From: JAKQEM01 sp964391185 | GTDB lineage: Bacteria > Patescibacteriota > Gracilibacteria > Peribacterales > Peribacteraceae | Assembly: GCA_964391185.1 (NCBI GenBank) | Contig: CAYMIX010000010.1 | Span: forward strand, 1 to 37,806 | Direction: 5' to 3' | Length of the DNA stretch: 37,806 nucleotides | In this document: positions 12,197-22,212 of the stretch, in pieces | Layout of the letters: each line of letters opens with the position of its first letter | Position numbering within the stretch: the first letter of the stretch is position 1 | The notes under the pieces: generated by a model | Databases searched by the model: none | Seen by the model: only the letters and a program-made list of their open reading frames with translations | What the model was told of the DNA's origin: nothing | Program-made: the position numbers and the translations under genes

Positions 12197-15018
12197 GCGG
12201 CACCTCGTCGGTCTAGGCTGGTAGTGTAGCGGTCGCCAAGAGTGACGTTGCCGCTTACGGTTGGGGTTGGCGGTTGCCCAGGCTGCCCTGGGCTCATTGA
12301 ATTGTTAGCGGGATTCTCAGGCAAGCCATCGGCTTGCATGTACTGCACAAAGTCCGGTTGCATGCTCGCATCGACGGCAACGCCGAACATCAGTGACAGC
12401 CCAAGGCGTCGACTGTACGGCAGCGTTGACTGCAACTTGCTCGCATTTTCGAGCATGCGCGCCTGTGCTTCTTGGTACAGACGCGGGTAGCACGCTTTGA
12501 TCGTCTCGACGCCTTCAATCGTTAAACTTCCGTCGGCAATCGAGTCGAAAACTTTCTGCGGATTCTCGGCTGCATCAAGATAACGGGCGAACGCCGAGAT
12601 TTCTGCCTTACTCGGGCGCGCCTGGAAGCCGGACATCAAGCCCACGGGACCGGCTACCTTGGGCGCCTTGGACAGCAAGAACTCTGCCTTGCGCTTCGCT
12701 GCATTTTCGACGTGCGATGCCAGCTCAGCGTCGGCAGTGGGCAGCGACTTGGCGAGCGCTTGCTTGATTGCGCCTGGTTGCACCGCGCGTTGCAGTTCGT
12801 CGACGCGGTGCTGGATTGCCTCCCAGTCGTTTGCAGGTTTGCGTTTATCATCGTGGTCGAAGAGCTTGTTCGCTAGCAAATTACTGGCTTGGTTCGCGCC
12901 GCGCACAGCTTTAGTGCCCGCAATAGACACGTCAAACGCCTTGTCGATTGCCTTAATTGCGCCCTCACTGAGACCCTTGGCCTTTCCCGCAACGGTGGAC
13001 TCAATGGACTTTGGCAAGCGCACGCCTGCGCGCTGTAGCGTTGACATGATTGCGCGGGCGCGTAAATACTTCGACAACAGCGGGCCCACTACTGGAATAT
13101 CACGCGCGCTCGGCACGTCGATTCCGACGAGTTCCAACATTTCCAGCGCCTGTGCCGCATCCTGCGCTTTCTTGGCGACCTCGCCAGCAGTGCCAAGCTT
13201 GCTGTTTGCGCGCTGTAACCAACCACCGCTGGCTGTTGCCTTGTCGACGGCTTGCACGGTGTCATCAATCTTGGCGGCTGTCTGCGTCGCCAGGCTTTCG
13301 CCTTGATTCACAACTGCGGCCTGGTATGCCTGCGCGTCACTAACGATTCCAGCTGGCAGGGTCTGCGCCTCGTCGCCGAGTGCGGCCACAAGGTCCGCAT
13401 TCGCACGCTCGTAATTGCCAAGCACGCGGGCCGCGTCGTCAACCTCCTTGGCTGTGAATTCTACGCCGTGCGCGACTGGCGAGGTCACTGCTTCGTCGAG
13501 TGCCTTGGTCACAGCTTCTGGCGTGGCAAGGTCAGCGGCGTCGCGTAGGTCTTCTGTGGCTTTGTTGATTTTGAACGTGTTGACGCTGTAGCGCGTCGAG
13601 TGCTCGCCCTTGGCGTACTTGTCACGCACCCACTGCGGGATTGATTCCTCTGGATTGGCCACAGCCAGGCGCCCGCGCTCCTGACGCGCAAAGCGATTGT
13701 CAATGCCCGTCTGGATAGCTTGCCGTTCTTCGTCGGTGGCAGCTTTCGCAAGGGCACGCGAGTCGCCCTCGCTGACTTTCTTACGCACGCTTGCGACCCA
13801 GTCGCTCACGTCTTTCTTGGCCATGCGCTGAGCCTTCGTCGCCTGTACCAAGTCAGCTGCTTGGGGCTCGACCTTGGCAAGCACGTCGTCAGCTTCGTCG
13901 GCAAGATTGCGCGTGCTGAGCTGCTTCAGTGACGCGCCGCTGTTGAGCGCGTCCTGTGTTGCCGCGAGCTGGCGCTCTAGGTCACTGAGCGGCTCCGCAA
14001 GTGCGGCGCCTGGAGCCGGCGCTGCTGCAGGTGCAACCGGCTCCACTGGAGCAGGTGTGGCATCATTGGCAAACGCTTTGCGCGGCTTGCGCGTAAGCAT
14101 TTGCTCTGTGCGCAGTTGTTCGCGCCGCAGCTTCTCGGCGTCAATTGCCTGCCGGCCTTCCGTGCGTGCCGTGCGCTCGGCAATCTTGGATTCTGCTTCG
14201 CGCATTTGCGCCGCGTGGCGCTCGGCGCGCATTGCGGCATATTCAGGGTCAACGGCTGCACGTGATGCGTGATAGCCGTCAAGTTTGCGTCGCGCTGCAG
14301 CTTGCAATGCGTCGGCGTCTTGCAGACTTGCACTGATTGCATCGGTGGCCTCTGCCTGTGCCTTCTCTGCCGCCTCTTTCGTGTACGTACCAAATACGTC
14401 TTTGCCCTTCGCCAGACCCTTGCCAGCGAGCGCGAAGCCGCCGCCGAAGGCACCGCCGAACAACGAACCGGAACCGACCGCACCAAGGAAGCCTTCAGCG
14501 CTCAGCTCTTTGTCGCCAAGCGCGACTTGCGAGAGATATTGCCCGCCGGATTGCAGCCCAGCCTCAAACGCCGCACCGGCTGCGCCACCCGCAACGCCGC
14601 CAACCTTCGCCGTGATTTTCGCACCTGCATTGCTCGCAAGCTGAGCCGGCAATGCTGCACCCTCAAGCCCAAGCTTTGCCGCGCCAAGCGGCAAGAGCGC
14701 GCCGACAAGCTGGCCGCCGAGTGCTGCCGTCTCGTTGGCTTTGTAGAAATCGCTGACAATATCTCCGGCGCCAAGTGCACCCAGTGCAACGTCAGAAAGG
14801 CCCAGCGTGGCGCTGCTTACTGCACCAAGGCCGGCAGAGATGGCCGCACCGGGCGCATTGTCGAATTCAGCTAGGCGCTCACTGCGAAACGTGCGCTCCG
14901 TGGCAGCGGCTTGGTCTTCGAGCTGGTAGCCACGCTCAAGCGCATATGCCAAGCCTTCTTCGTCGGTGGAACGCGTGTCACCGCTTGGCCCGACGACGTT
15001 GTAGATTTCGCCGGGCAT
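12193..15018 (-). CDS. large internal virion / ejection protein
   Basis: Protein of 941 aa. The N-terminal about 240 residues carry several hydrophobic, Gly/Ala-rich stretches (GAAISAGLGAVSSATLGLS, GGVAGGAAGAAFEAGL), then long charged helices (EAESKIAERTARTEGRQAID) and a mostly helical C terminus. Size, composition and position after two other Ala-rich proteins match the injected proteins of podoviruses (P22 gp16-like role). It may span the host envelope during DNA entry. TAATG overlap with the preceding gene. Assignment rests on context, not on a specific motif. Confidence 0.7.
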   Translation of the reverse strand: MPGEIYNVVGPSGDTRSTDEEGLAYALERGYQLEDQAAATERTFRSERLAEFDNAPGAAISAGLGAVSSATLGLSDVALGALGAGDIVSDFYKANETAALGGQLVGALLPLGAAKLGLEGAALPAQLASNAGAKITAKVGGVAGGAAGAAFEAGLQSGGQYLSQVALGDKELSAEGFLGAVGSGSLFGGAFGGGFALAGKGLAKGKDVFGTYTKEAAEKAQAEATDAISASLQDADALQAAARRKLDGYHASRAAVDPEYAAMRAERHAAQMREAESKIAERTARTEGRQAIDAEKLRREQLRTEQMLTRKPRKAFANDATPAPVEPVAPAAAPAPGAALAEPLSDLERQLAATQDALNSGASLKQLSTRNLADEADDVLAKVEPQAADLVQATKAQRMAKKDVSDWVASVRKKVSEGDSRALAKAATDEERQAIQTGIDNRFARQERGRLAVANPEESIPQWVRDKYAKGEHSTRYSVNTFKINKATEDLRDAADLATPEAVTKALDEAVTSPVAHGVEFTAKEVDDAARVLGNYERANADLVAALGDEAQTLPAGIVSDAQAYQAAVVNQGESLATQTAAKIDDTVQAVDKATASGGWLQRANSKLGTAGEVAKKAQDAAQALEMLELVGIDVPSARDIPVVGPLLSKYLRARAIMSTLQRAGVRLPKSIESTVAGKAKGLSEGAIKAIDKAFDVSIAGTKAVRGANQASNLLANKLFDHDDKRKPANDWEAIQHRVDELQRAVQPGAIKQALAKSLPTADAELASHVENAAKRKAEFLLSKAPKVAGPVGLMSGFQARPSKAEISAFARYLDAAENPQKVFDSIADGSLTIEGVETIKACYPRLYQEAQARMLENASKLQSTLPYSRRLGLSLMFGVAVDASMQPDFVQYMQADGLPENPANNSMSPGQPGQPPTPTVSGNVTLGDRYTTSLDRRGAA

Positions 15019-17075
15019 TAGTAGAACTTAATCCCGGTGTGGTCGACGGGGTCGACGGGTTTAATATCTTTCAGCTTCGCATCGACATAGTCTTTCAGGC
15101 CCGGCACGCCATACTTCTTGACGCCGTCAATCACAGCCTGTGCACCGGCTTTTACCTTCGGGTCGGAGCTGGTGAGCAGCTTCAAATTGGCATCAACCAT
15201 CGCCTGTTGCGTAGGCGTGAATCCGCGCACGTCTGAGGCTGTATCAGCCATCGGCATGCCAGCCGCCTTGGCGTACATCGCAGCAACGGCAGGGTCCTTG
15301 CCGTACGTATACGCGCTGGTTTGCCAGTTGGCCGCAGTGTTATATGCTTGCTTGGCACCCTCGTCGGCAACTGCATCTTTCAGCGGTGGAAAGTCAATCG
15401 GCTTGCCGTCGTAGTTCGTGCGTGCACGGATTGAATCGTTCAGCTTCGAGATTGTTCCGTCTCGTAGACTGGTCAGCGCCGCCTGAAAATCTTTGTACTG
15501 GCCAGGGTCACTGGCGCCGAGCATCTTCTCAATCAAACCCATGTCTGGGCCGGCGAGAACGCCTAGCTCTGCGTCATTCTTGACGGCGATAATCGCCTGG
15601 CCAAACAGAGATTTAATTCGCTGATACTCGGCGCTATTGCTTAGGTCAGTCTGCCAGCCTTCCTTGTCGCGAATCGCCTTGATTTGATCGACGAGTGACA
15701 CAAGTGTCTTTGCGCCGCCGACCTGCTTGCGTACTTCCTGACCCTCTTTTTCAGTAGCTGCAAGCGCCGCCGAGCCGTCGCTATTGCGTAGTACGTCATA
15801 GGTGACGCCACTCGGCTTGCCGTCTTTGCCCTTTTGCAATACGGGCATGCCGGCGATTCCAAGCGTGCGCGTCTGCTCGGCGGCCTTGGCATTGCCTTCC
15901 TTCGCAAGCTTCGCGGCTTCCAATTCGAGCTGCTTTGCCTGCAGCTGCGAATTGAAAGCGAACTGCTTATTGGCTAGCGCAAGATGCCCGCCGCTGATTG
16001 CCGTGGCGCGCTCCGTGTTGCGCATTTGTCGCGCTTGCATTTCGCGGTCAAATGCGCCTTGCGCCGCAAGCTGTGCGCGGTCGGCGGCCTTCTGTCCTGT
16101 GGCTGCCGCGAGCGCCTCGATGTTCGCACGTGCACGCGGGTCGGCGAGTTTGCCAGCGATTTGCTTCAGCTGCGACTCGGTGCGCTTCAGCTCGGTAGCT
16201 GCTACGAGATTGTACTGTGACAAGCGGTCCGTGGTGAATGCGTTGTAACGGTCAATCGCGTGATACTTGTCAGCTGCAGACTGGCGAAGCTGGTCACGCT
16301 CGTCCATCTGTAGCTTTACGTCGCGATCAATTGCCGATTCCATCATCTGCAGCACGGGATTGGGTCCGTGCTGCTTGTCGATTGCCTGACCAAGTCCAGC
16401 CATTGCAGCCGAAACCCAAAACAACACGCGTTTTCCGTCGGAAAGCGAGCTCATTTTGCGGTTCTCGTCAACCTTGTACTCTGAGGCCTTTTGCAGGAAG
16501 GCGTTGGCCTCGTCTTCTTTTTGCGCGCGCACTTTGTTGCGCTCGTTTAAATAATCCTGCTGCTGCTTCGCCAGTGCTTCCTGAACAGCTTGACCTTGCG
16601 CCTCTTGCGCGGCAGCTTGTTTGGCCTCCTCGGCAATTACTTGCTGCTGGTCGGCGCCTGCCTGCAGTGCGAACTGGTCGGCTTGCAGGCCTTGCTGCTG
16701 GGCGGCCGCGAAGGGGTCTTGCGCTTGCACCTGCTGCGGCTTCTGTTTGCCTGCCTTTGGGACTGGCGCTGGCTGCACAGGCTCTGGCGTCGCCTGAATG
16801 CGCGCTACGTCTGCCGGCGAAACGCGATTGGCTTGCAGGTCGCTCACTGACGAGGTCACGCCGATTGGGCCGCCGAGGCGCGGCGCCATTGGGTCAACTG
16901 GTGGCTGTTCCACGGGCGCAGCCTGCACGGGCTCCGGTGCGACTTGCGGTGCAGGCGCAGGAGTCGGCGCGGGTTCTGGTACCTTAGCGATGCCAGGAGG
17001 CAACACAAACACGTTTCCGTATTCGTCTTGCATCACCTGTGAGTTTGCATCGCTGCTGACTACGCGGGCCGGCAT
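15018..17075 (-). CDS. internal virion / ejection protein, Gln/Ala-rich
   Basis: The preferred start is the ATG at 17075, with GGAG upstream and one base after the previous stop, giving 685 aa; a GTG-type start at 17129 would overlap the previous gene. Residues about 30-110 are a Pro/Ala linker, 130-190 are Gln/Ala-rich coiled coil, and later helices contain RDVKLQMDERDQL. The block LAGPDMGLIEKMLG recurs in phage injection or structural proteins. Second of three ejection-type genes. Confidence 0.7.
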   Translation of the reverse strand: MPARVVSSDANSQVMQDEYGNVFVLPPGIAKVPEPAPTPAPAPQVAPEPVQAAPVEQPPVDPMAPRLGGPIGVTSSVSDLQANRVSPADVARIQATPEPVQPAPVPKAGKQKPQQVQAQDPFAAAQQQGLQADQFALQAGADQQQVIAEEAKQAAAQEAQGQAVQEALAKQQQDYLNERNKVRAQKEDEANAFLQKASEYKVDENRKMSSLSDGKRVLFWVSAAMAGLGQAIDKQHGPNPVLQMMESAIDRDVKLQMDERDQLRQSAADKYHAIDRYNAFTTDRLSQYNLVAATELKRTESQLKQIAGKLADPRARANIEALAAATGQKAADRAQLAAQGAFDREMQARQMRNTERATAISGGHLALANKQFAFNSQLQAKQLELEAAKLAKEGNAKAAEQTRTLGIAGMPVLQKGKDGKPSGVTYDVLRNSDGSAALAATEKEGQEVRKQVGGAKTLVSLVDQIKAIRDKEGWQTDLSNSAEYQRIKSLFGQAIIAVKNDAELGVLAGPDMGLIEKMLGASDPGQYKDFQAALTSLRDGTISKLNDSIRARTNYDGKPIDFPPLKDAVADEGAKQAYNTAANWQTSAYTYGKDPAVAAMYAKAAGMPMADTASDVRGFTPTQQAMVDANLKLLTSSDPKVKAGAQAVIDGVKKYGVPGLKDYVDAKLKDIKPVDPVDHTGIKFY

Positions 17076-17076
17076 A

Positions 17077-18000
17077 TTACTTTGCTCCGCCCATTGCGTA
17101 CGCGGCGCCGATTTGGCCAGCTGCACCAAGGAGGCCGCCAGCGATGCCAGTCTGGCTTAGCGCGGTTTGCTCTTGGCCCATGCGTGCGCGTAATTCAGCT
17201 TCGTTCATGCCGGTCATGGCGCCCAAGTAGCCCATGATTGCCTGGTCGTTCATGCCCATCTGCTTCAGCTTCGCCTCAAGATTCGACAAGCTGGTTTGCT
17301 GATTCAGCTGCGCCTGCTGCATCGTCGCGCTATTCTGCGCCGACTGATTTGCGAGCGCCATATTCTGATTCAGCTGTGCCTGGTCGGTGGCAAGGCTAAT
17401 ATCTGCACCACGTGCTGCGCCGAGCGCCTGGGTTAGCGCCTGGTTTGCTTGCATGCGGTCCTGCATTGCTGCTTGTTGCGCTTGTCCTGCGACTTGACCG
17501 CCAATATCGACGACATTGCGGGCCGCGCCTAGCTGCGCAAGGCCAGCATTGCCACCACGCGCCGCTGCAGCCATGGCTTGCTGCTGTGCGACCATTCGCG
17601 CGCCCTGGCGCTGTGCCGCTAATTCGCCGGCACCTTGCTGCGTACCCAGCGCCTGCGCCATGAGCGCATTTGATTGCTGCAGCTGCTGCTGCCGAAACTG
17701 CTCTTGAGGCGACGCATTAATCTGCGCAGCCTGACCGAGCTGCATGGCGCCAATCTGAGTGTTGCCAGCTTGCGGAGCTTGTCGTCCTTGGGCACCTTGG
17801 ATTCCTTGCTGCGCAACGTTCTGGATATACCCACGGTCGCCAAACTGCGACGCATTTGGGTCAGGCTTCTTGCCGAGCCCGCCGAAGAGCACCGAGCGCC
17901 ACGACTCAGGCAATAGTGGTTTGCCGTTGCCGAAGTCTTTTGGGTCTGCCGGCTTATTGAATGGGTTGTTGAAGCTGCCAGGTGACATATTTGCGCCCAT
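17077..18000 (-). CDS. internal virion protein, Gln/Ala-rich
   Basis: Protein of 307 aa. An N-terminal part with PESWRSVLFGGLGKKPDP is followed by a long Gln/Ala/Asn-rich helical region and a C-terminal Gly-rich hydrophobic segment (GIAGGLLGAAGQIGAAYAMG). These features match the smaller injected proteins of podoviruses (P22 gp7/gp20-like in place and size). ATG at 18000 lies one base after the upstream stop. No catalytic motif seen. Confidence 0.7.
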   Translation of the reverse strand: MGANMSPGSFNNPFNKPADPKDFGNGKPLLPESWRSVLFGGLGKKPDPNASQFGDRGYIQNVAQQGIQGAQGRQAPQAGNTQIGAMQLGQAAQINASPQEQFRQQQLQQSNALMAQALGTQQGAGELAAQRQGARMVAQQQAMAAAARGGNAGLAQLGAARNVVDIGGQVAGQAQQAAMQDRMQANQALTQALGAARGADISLATDQAQLNQNMALANQSAQNSATMQQAQLNQQTSLSNLEAKLKQMGMNDQAIMGYLGAMTGMNEAELRARMGQEQTALSQTGIAGGLLGAAGQIGAAYAMGGAK

Positions 18001-18001
18001 A

Positions 18002-20992
18002 TCAATCGCTCCTTGTAGCCGGCAGCTTGAATGCCGGATTGGTCATCACGCCGCCAGTCAATAGTAACTCTGACAGCTCAAAACTCGCACCGAAATCGTT
18101 CGTGGCCTCGACGTCCTCAATCTTTAGCTTGATTGCTTGATTGTGCTTCCCTAAGTGAATGCGGCGCTGGTACACCGTCGACGGCCGCCCGCCATAGTCG
18201 CCACTGCCGTAGGCGCCATCACCGTAGATTGACGGTGCATAGTTGCTGTTAACATCGAGGTCAAACGGCGCCGAGTAGTCTTCTTCGTAGTCGAGCGCAT
18301 AACGTACGCGCAGGACGTGAGGTGATTTGTACTTACCGAGAAAGTGGGCATAATGCGTAATCACCCAGCCCTGCAAGTAGCCGAGCATGCGAATCCACGC
18401 CGTCTCAATCGTGAGCCGGATTTGCGTATTGTCGTCGGCATGAAGGCCTGGAGTCTCGACGAAAACGCGGTCGTCGTTGCGCAAGTAGCAGTATGACCCG
18501 CGCCAGATTGCTGAGTCTTTGCCCTCGTGATTCGTGAACGTCGACCACTGCGCGTTATTATAGTCGTACGATAGTGCGCGACCATTAGCCGTCAAGAAGT
18601 GCACGCGCGATTGGTCGGCGAGTAGCGTTGCACGTGAAACGATTTGTGACTTGTATCCGTGTGCGCTTGAGCCCGTGAATCTTACTTGGCGGTCACGGCC
18701 CAGGCTGTAGATTCCCTTGGACGTGTCAAACATGGTTCCGTCAGGAATCGCAACAATTGAGCGCGCGCCGCGACAACCAACGTCGGACGTCACAAGCGCA
18801 GGCTCTGTGAACGCATACTCAGGGCTGAGCTGAGGTGCAGCGAGCGGACCAGGGCCACCGATTGCGTAGATTGCCGACTCTTTGAACACGATAACCGTGT
18901 CGTCCATTGTCGCTATGCCAACGATGGCGCCGCCGAATGGGTCCACTTTAATTGACAGCGATGCAGGCCAGTCAACGGCAAAACCGTCTTGCAGAGCCTG
19001 CGTGTAGCGCACAATATTGCGGTCCGCTGAGTCGACCCACCACAGGCGATTCTTGCCACCACTGAGCACGCTGCCGGCCATCGGCGCGGGGTCGTTGGAG
19101 AGCACGCCGCCGTTAGTGTAAAGCGGCTCCTTGGCAATCAGCGCCGCGTCGCTCAGCTCGTCGACAAATGACCAAGTGTCGGACGTGACCGAGTTCTGCA
19201 AAAAGCCGTTGGCCGCGCCAATCGTGGATTGGTCAAGACTGGTCACGCGATAGAACGCGCTGGAGTCGTTCGCTTCGCTGCGCGCAATGCACACGCGTAC
19301 TGCATCGCGGTCGGTGGTGCGCAGCATTGGGCCCGTCAGTGTGACTTTGTTGCCAGCTGACACGCTGACAGTGGTGCCGACTGACACGGGCCCACGGTGG
19401 ATTTCTCCGACGGCATCCACCTCCTCGTACCAGATTTTATAGGTGTACAGGCCATCGCTCAGCGAGCCTCCGGAGCTGGCCACTGCGCCGATAGTGCCGT
19501 CTGGTGCTGTGTGCCAGCCAGCCTCAGCCCAGCGGTTGCCGTCGTAGTGCTGCGGTGAGGCACCGGAGAGGTAAAGGCCAGCGCCAAGTGTCGCCGTCTG
19601 CATTTGATCGGCGTGCGCATAGTCGAGCGCGACCATCCTGATACCGGTCTCGGCGAATTGCGCGGCCTCGGTCTCCAGCTGCTCGTTGTACAGCAGGGGA
19701 ATCTTTGCGGTATTTCCCGCAACGGTCGCCGACGACAGCCAACCCGTGCGGCCATGGGCGACAATCGGCATTGTGCGGGCCACGAACGCGCCGTCTTCGA
19801 GGCGCCAGGCAAGGTAAACGCTGAAGTATGGCACATCATGCGCCAGGTAAACGTACGCCTTGCCGTCGACGGCCCAGCCCTGCGACGCCAGGCAAACGCC
19901 GCGCTGGGTACTGCCAAGCACGAAGTTTGAGCCGTCGTAATACGACAGGTGCACGCGATAATCGCGCTCCGAGGCAGCACCGTCAGAAGATTCCCAGATT
20001 GCCCAGATTTTCGTGCCGTCTGATACCGTAGCCACGCCAGTGATAGACGGGATACTGAAAGCAATCGAGGTTGCGGCCGCAAGCGTCGACGACGTGACCA
20101 AGTAGAAACCGCCGTTCGTGCCATCGCTGACGGCGATTGCACTGGCTGCGCCGGCATTGCAACAGGAGATTGGCCCAACGGCAAGCGCGGCCGCGACCGT
20201 GGCGCTCGGCAAGCCATCGACAGGCGAGCCAAGACGGCCATCCGCGACGACGTAAGCCGCCTTGGCGTTGCCCACGTCTGTCACCCACGCAATCAACGCA
20301 GGCGTCGCGGCAAGTGATGACGTACACGCATCGTAGTAAGGACTCGTCGGCGAAAGATCGTCAATTACGATCGATTCCGCACTAATCGCAGCCGGATTCA
20401 GTGGGTCGACCTTGCACACGTAGATGCGCTTGGCAGCTGCGTCAGCGTAGTAAACGTGCACTTGTGTGCCCACGGCAACGCATCGCGGTTTGCTTGCAGT
20501 CGAGGTGCTGGAAATCTGTGCCGCACGGCGAATCACAGCATAGCTCGTCGCGTCCAGCGTCTGCGACCAGACGCCGCCGCGTGAGTCAACCCAGGCCACC
20601 ACTGTGACACCGCTTGCCGTCACCGCGTCACACTGCGATTGTTCGGTGCCAGTCTTGGCAATTGTGCGCTCCGTGGCCACCAGGCCGCTTACGGGTCCAG
20701 TGTCAATCCAGTGATTCGCAGACTCGCGATAGCTGTACGCGCGATATTGTGTCAGCGCTAGCAGCTCGTCACCGCGCACTGCCAGTGCTTTCGCTGCCGA
20801 GTATTCAGCACCGGCCGCCACGATCTGCTTACCTAGGGCGCGATAGCCATTGCGCTTGCTGATTGTCGAGACGCCAGTGAACACGCCATTCTGCAAGTCC
20901 AACAGCTTTGCCGTCGGCACCTGCTTGGCGTCCTGCCGGGTCTCAATGCCGCCTGCGAATTGCAAGGCTATGGGTTGGACGGGGAGTGCCAT
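18002..20992 (-). CDS. large tail protein (nozzle/tail-hub-like)
   Basis: Protein of 996 aa. The start (IALQFAGGIETRQD, then LLDLQNGVFTGVSTISKRNGYRALG) is typical of large podovirus tail proteins that open by setting a baseline list of parameters; the remainder is rich in short strand repeats (TLAAATSIAFSIPS, VATVSDGTKIWAIWE), compatible with beta-propeller domains. A later block (GCRGARSIVAIPDGTMF, GIYSLGRDRQVRF) resembles nozzle proteins. Position between fibres and ejection proteins fits a P22 gp10 / T7 gp12-like role, inferred from context. Confidence 0.65.
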   Translation of the reverse strand: MALPVQPIALQFAGGIETRQDAKQVPTAKLLDLQNGVFTGVSTISKRNGYRALGKQIVAAGAEYSAAKALAVRGDELLALTQYRAYSYRESANHWIDTGPVSGLVATERTIAKTGTEQSQCDAVTASGVTVVAWVDSRGGVWSQTLDATSYAVIRRAAQISSTSTASKPRCVAVGTQVHVYYADAAAKRIYVCKVDPLNPAAISAESIVIDDLSPTSPYYDACTSSLAATPALIAWVTDVGNAKAAYVVADGRLGSPVDGLPSATVAAALAVGPISCCNAGAASAIAVSDGTNGGFYLVTSSTLAAATSIAFSIPSITGVATVSDGTKIWAIWESSDGAASERDYRVHLSYYDGSNFVLGSTQRGVCLASQGWAVDGKAYVYLAHDVPYFSVYLAWRLEDGAFVARTMPIVAHGRTGWLSSATVAGNTAKIPLLYNEQLETEAAQFAETGIRMVALDYAHADQMQTATLGAGLYLSGASPQHYDGNRWAEAGWHTAPDGTIGAVASSGGSLSDGLYTYKIWYEEVDAVGEIHRGPVSVGTTVSVSAGNKVTLTGPMLRTTDRDAVRVCIARSEANDSSAFYRVTSLDQSTIGAANGFLQNSVTSDTWSFVDELSDAALIAKEPLYTNGGVLSNDPAPMAGSVLSGGKNRLWWVDSADRNIVRYTQALQDGFAVDWPASLSIKVDPFGGAIVGIATMDDTVIVFKESAIYAIGGPGPLAAPQLSPEYAFTEPALVTSDVGCRGARSIVAIPDGTMFDTSKGIYSLGRDRQVRFTGSSAHGYKSQIVSRATLLADQSRVHFLTANGRALSYDYNNAQWSTFTNHEGKDSAIWRGSYCYLRNDDRVFVETPGLHADDNTQIRLTIETAWIRMLGYLQGWVITHYAHFLGKYKSPHVLRVRYALDYEEDYSAPFDLDVNSNYAPSIYGDGAYGSGDYGGRPSTVYQRRIHLGKHNQAIKLKIEDVEATNDFGASFELSELLLTGGVMTNPAFKLPATRSD

Positions 20993-20994
20993 GG

Positions 20995-22212
20995 TTATGG
21001 CTCGTCGTAAGTAATGACTGCGTAGCCAAAGACGTGGGCAGTATTGCCGGCCGTCACTTCCAGGTAGACTTGATAAGCTGCCTCGACTGTGTAGTTTGGC
21101 GATGCACTGGCAGTGGTGTAGCTGGCACCGCTGGTCACGTCTGATGTCGTCGACACGTCGACGGCTGCGCTGCCCGCTGTCTTCTTGCGCAATTTCATCG
21201 TCAATGCCGTGGCATTGGATGCTTTGTTAAAGTGCCACGTGATGCCCGTGATGCGCTTTCCGACGGGCAATGGCACCGCTGCAAGAATTTTCACTGACGT
21301 AGTGGCGGCAAATGACCATTGGCCACCGTCGAACTCTGGAATTGTGCCAGCGGCGTAGTTTGCCGCTGTAGCAGCCGGTGAGAATTCACACGCGGGAATT
21401 GCAATAGACACCGCACCGTGCTTGTAGCTGCCCGTGCCTGACACGGTGAAATGCTGGTTCACGGCGGCGGTTGCGCCGAGTGTCAGCGTCACATTGTTCG
21501 CGATGCCACCGCTCAGCGTCACAGCGTTTGCCACCGTGTTTGACGCGCTCAATGCGCCAGCTGCACTAACCTGCGCCAGGCTCGTCGAGCCAGGAAGCGC
21601 GGTCAAAAGCGTGAGGTCGTACGAAGCTGCAAGCGCGGTCGGCGACTTGATGCGTACACGATTGCTTGGCACCGGTGATGTGCCGCTCGCTTGGTATTCG
21701 TAGAAATCGATATCGGCGGCCGCAATGCGCGCAAACTGATAAACACCAGCGCCGATTTGCTGACGAAAACGGTAGATGTCGCTCGCGTCGACGTAGTCCA
21801 CGGTAGCACCAACCGTCCCGTAGTCACCGCCGATGCCGCCAATTGAGCTGGCATTGATTGTGGTGCCGCTCGTGAGCTTGACCAGTGTGCCGCTCGTGTT
21901 GCGCCAGTAAAGCTCATTGTCTGAGCTATTGACGAAGATTGCACCGCTGTAGCTTGTCACTGACGCTGCGGCTTGCGGTTGCAGCTGCACTGCCTTCGCT
22001 GCCGTGATGGCGTAGTAGCTTCCGCCACTGCTATAGGTCAGGTCGGCATTGATTTGAATGCCAGCCGTCTTTACCTTGACGCCGCGTCCTGTGCTGTGGT
22101 CGTGCACGTCGACGACGGCAAAGGCGTCGTTGATGTATTGGTCCCAATTGCCAGCGTCGCTGTCCTCGGTGGGTAGCGTGAGCGCCATGTTTGTCGTCGG
22201 CGATTCCGGCAT
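20995..22212 (-). CDS. tail fibre protein
   Basis: Protein of 405 aa. It starts TNMALTLPTEDSDAGNWDQYIN, then has a DVHDHSTGRGVKV block typical of phage fibres (HxH motif with trimeric beta structure), followed by low-complexity Ala/Thr/Ser/Gly strands. TAATG overlap with the preceding fibre gene. Probably a trimeric receptor-binding or connecting fibre. Confidence 0.7.
   Translation of the reverse strand: MPESPTTNMALTLPTEDSDAGNWDQYINDAFAVVDVHDHSTGRGVKVKTAGIQINADLTYSSGGSYYAITAAKAVQLQPQAAASVTSYSGAIFVNSSDNELYWRNTSGTLVKLTSGTTINASSIGGIGGDYGTVGATVDYVDASDIYRFRQQIGAGVYQFARIAAADIDFYEYQASGTSPVPSNRVRIKSPTALAASYDLTLLTALPGSTSLAQVSAAGALSASNTVANAVTLSGGIANNVTLTLGATAAVNQHFTVSGTGSYKHGAVSIAIPACEFSPAATAANYAAGTIPEFDGGQWSFAATTSVKILAAVPLPVGKRITGITWHFNKASNATALTMKLRKKTAGSAAVDVSTTSDVTSGASYTTASASPNYTVEAAYQVYLEVTAGNTAHVFGYAVITYDEP

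Noticed and set aside
14269..14874. 201-codon plus-strand frame
   Set aside because: Antisense shadow within the 941-aa ejection-protein gene; Cys/Arg-rich translation without domains.
16238..16987. 249-codon plus-strand frame
   Set aside because: It runs antisense to the Gln/Ala-rich ejection-protein gene, is a composition artefact (Arg/Leu/Ala-rich), and has no start signal.
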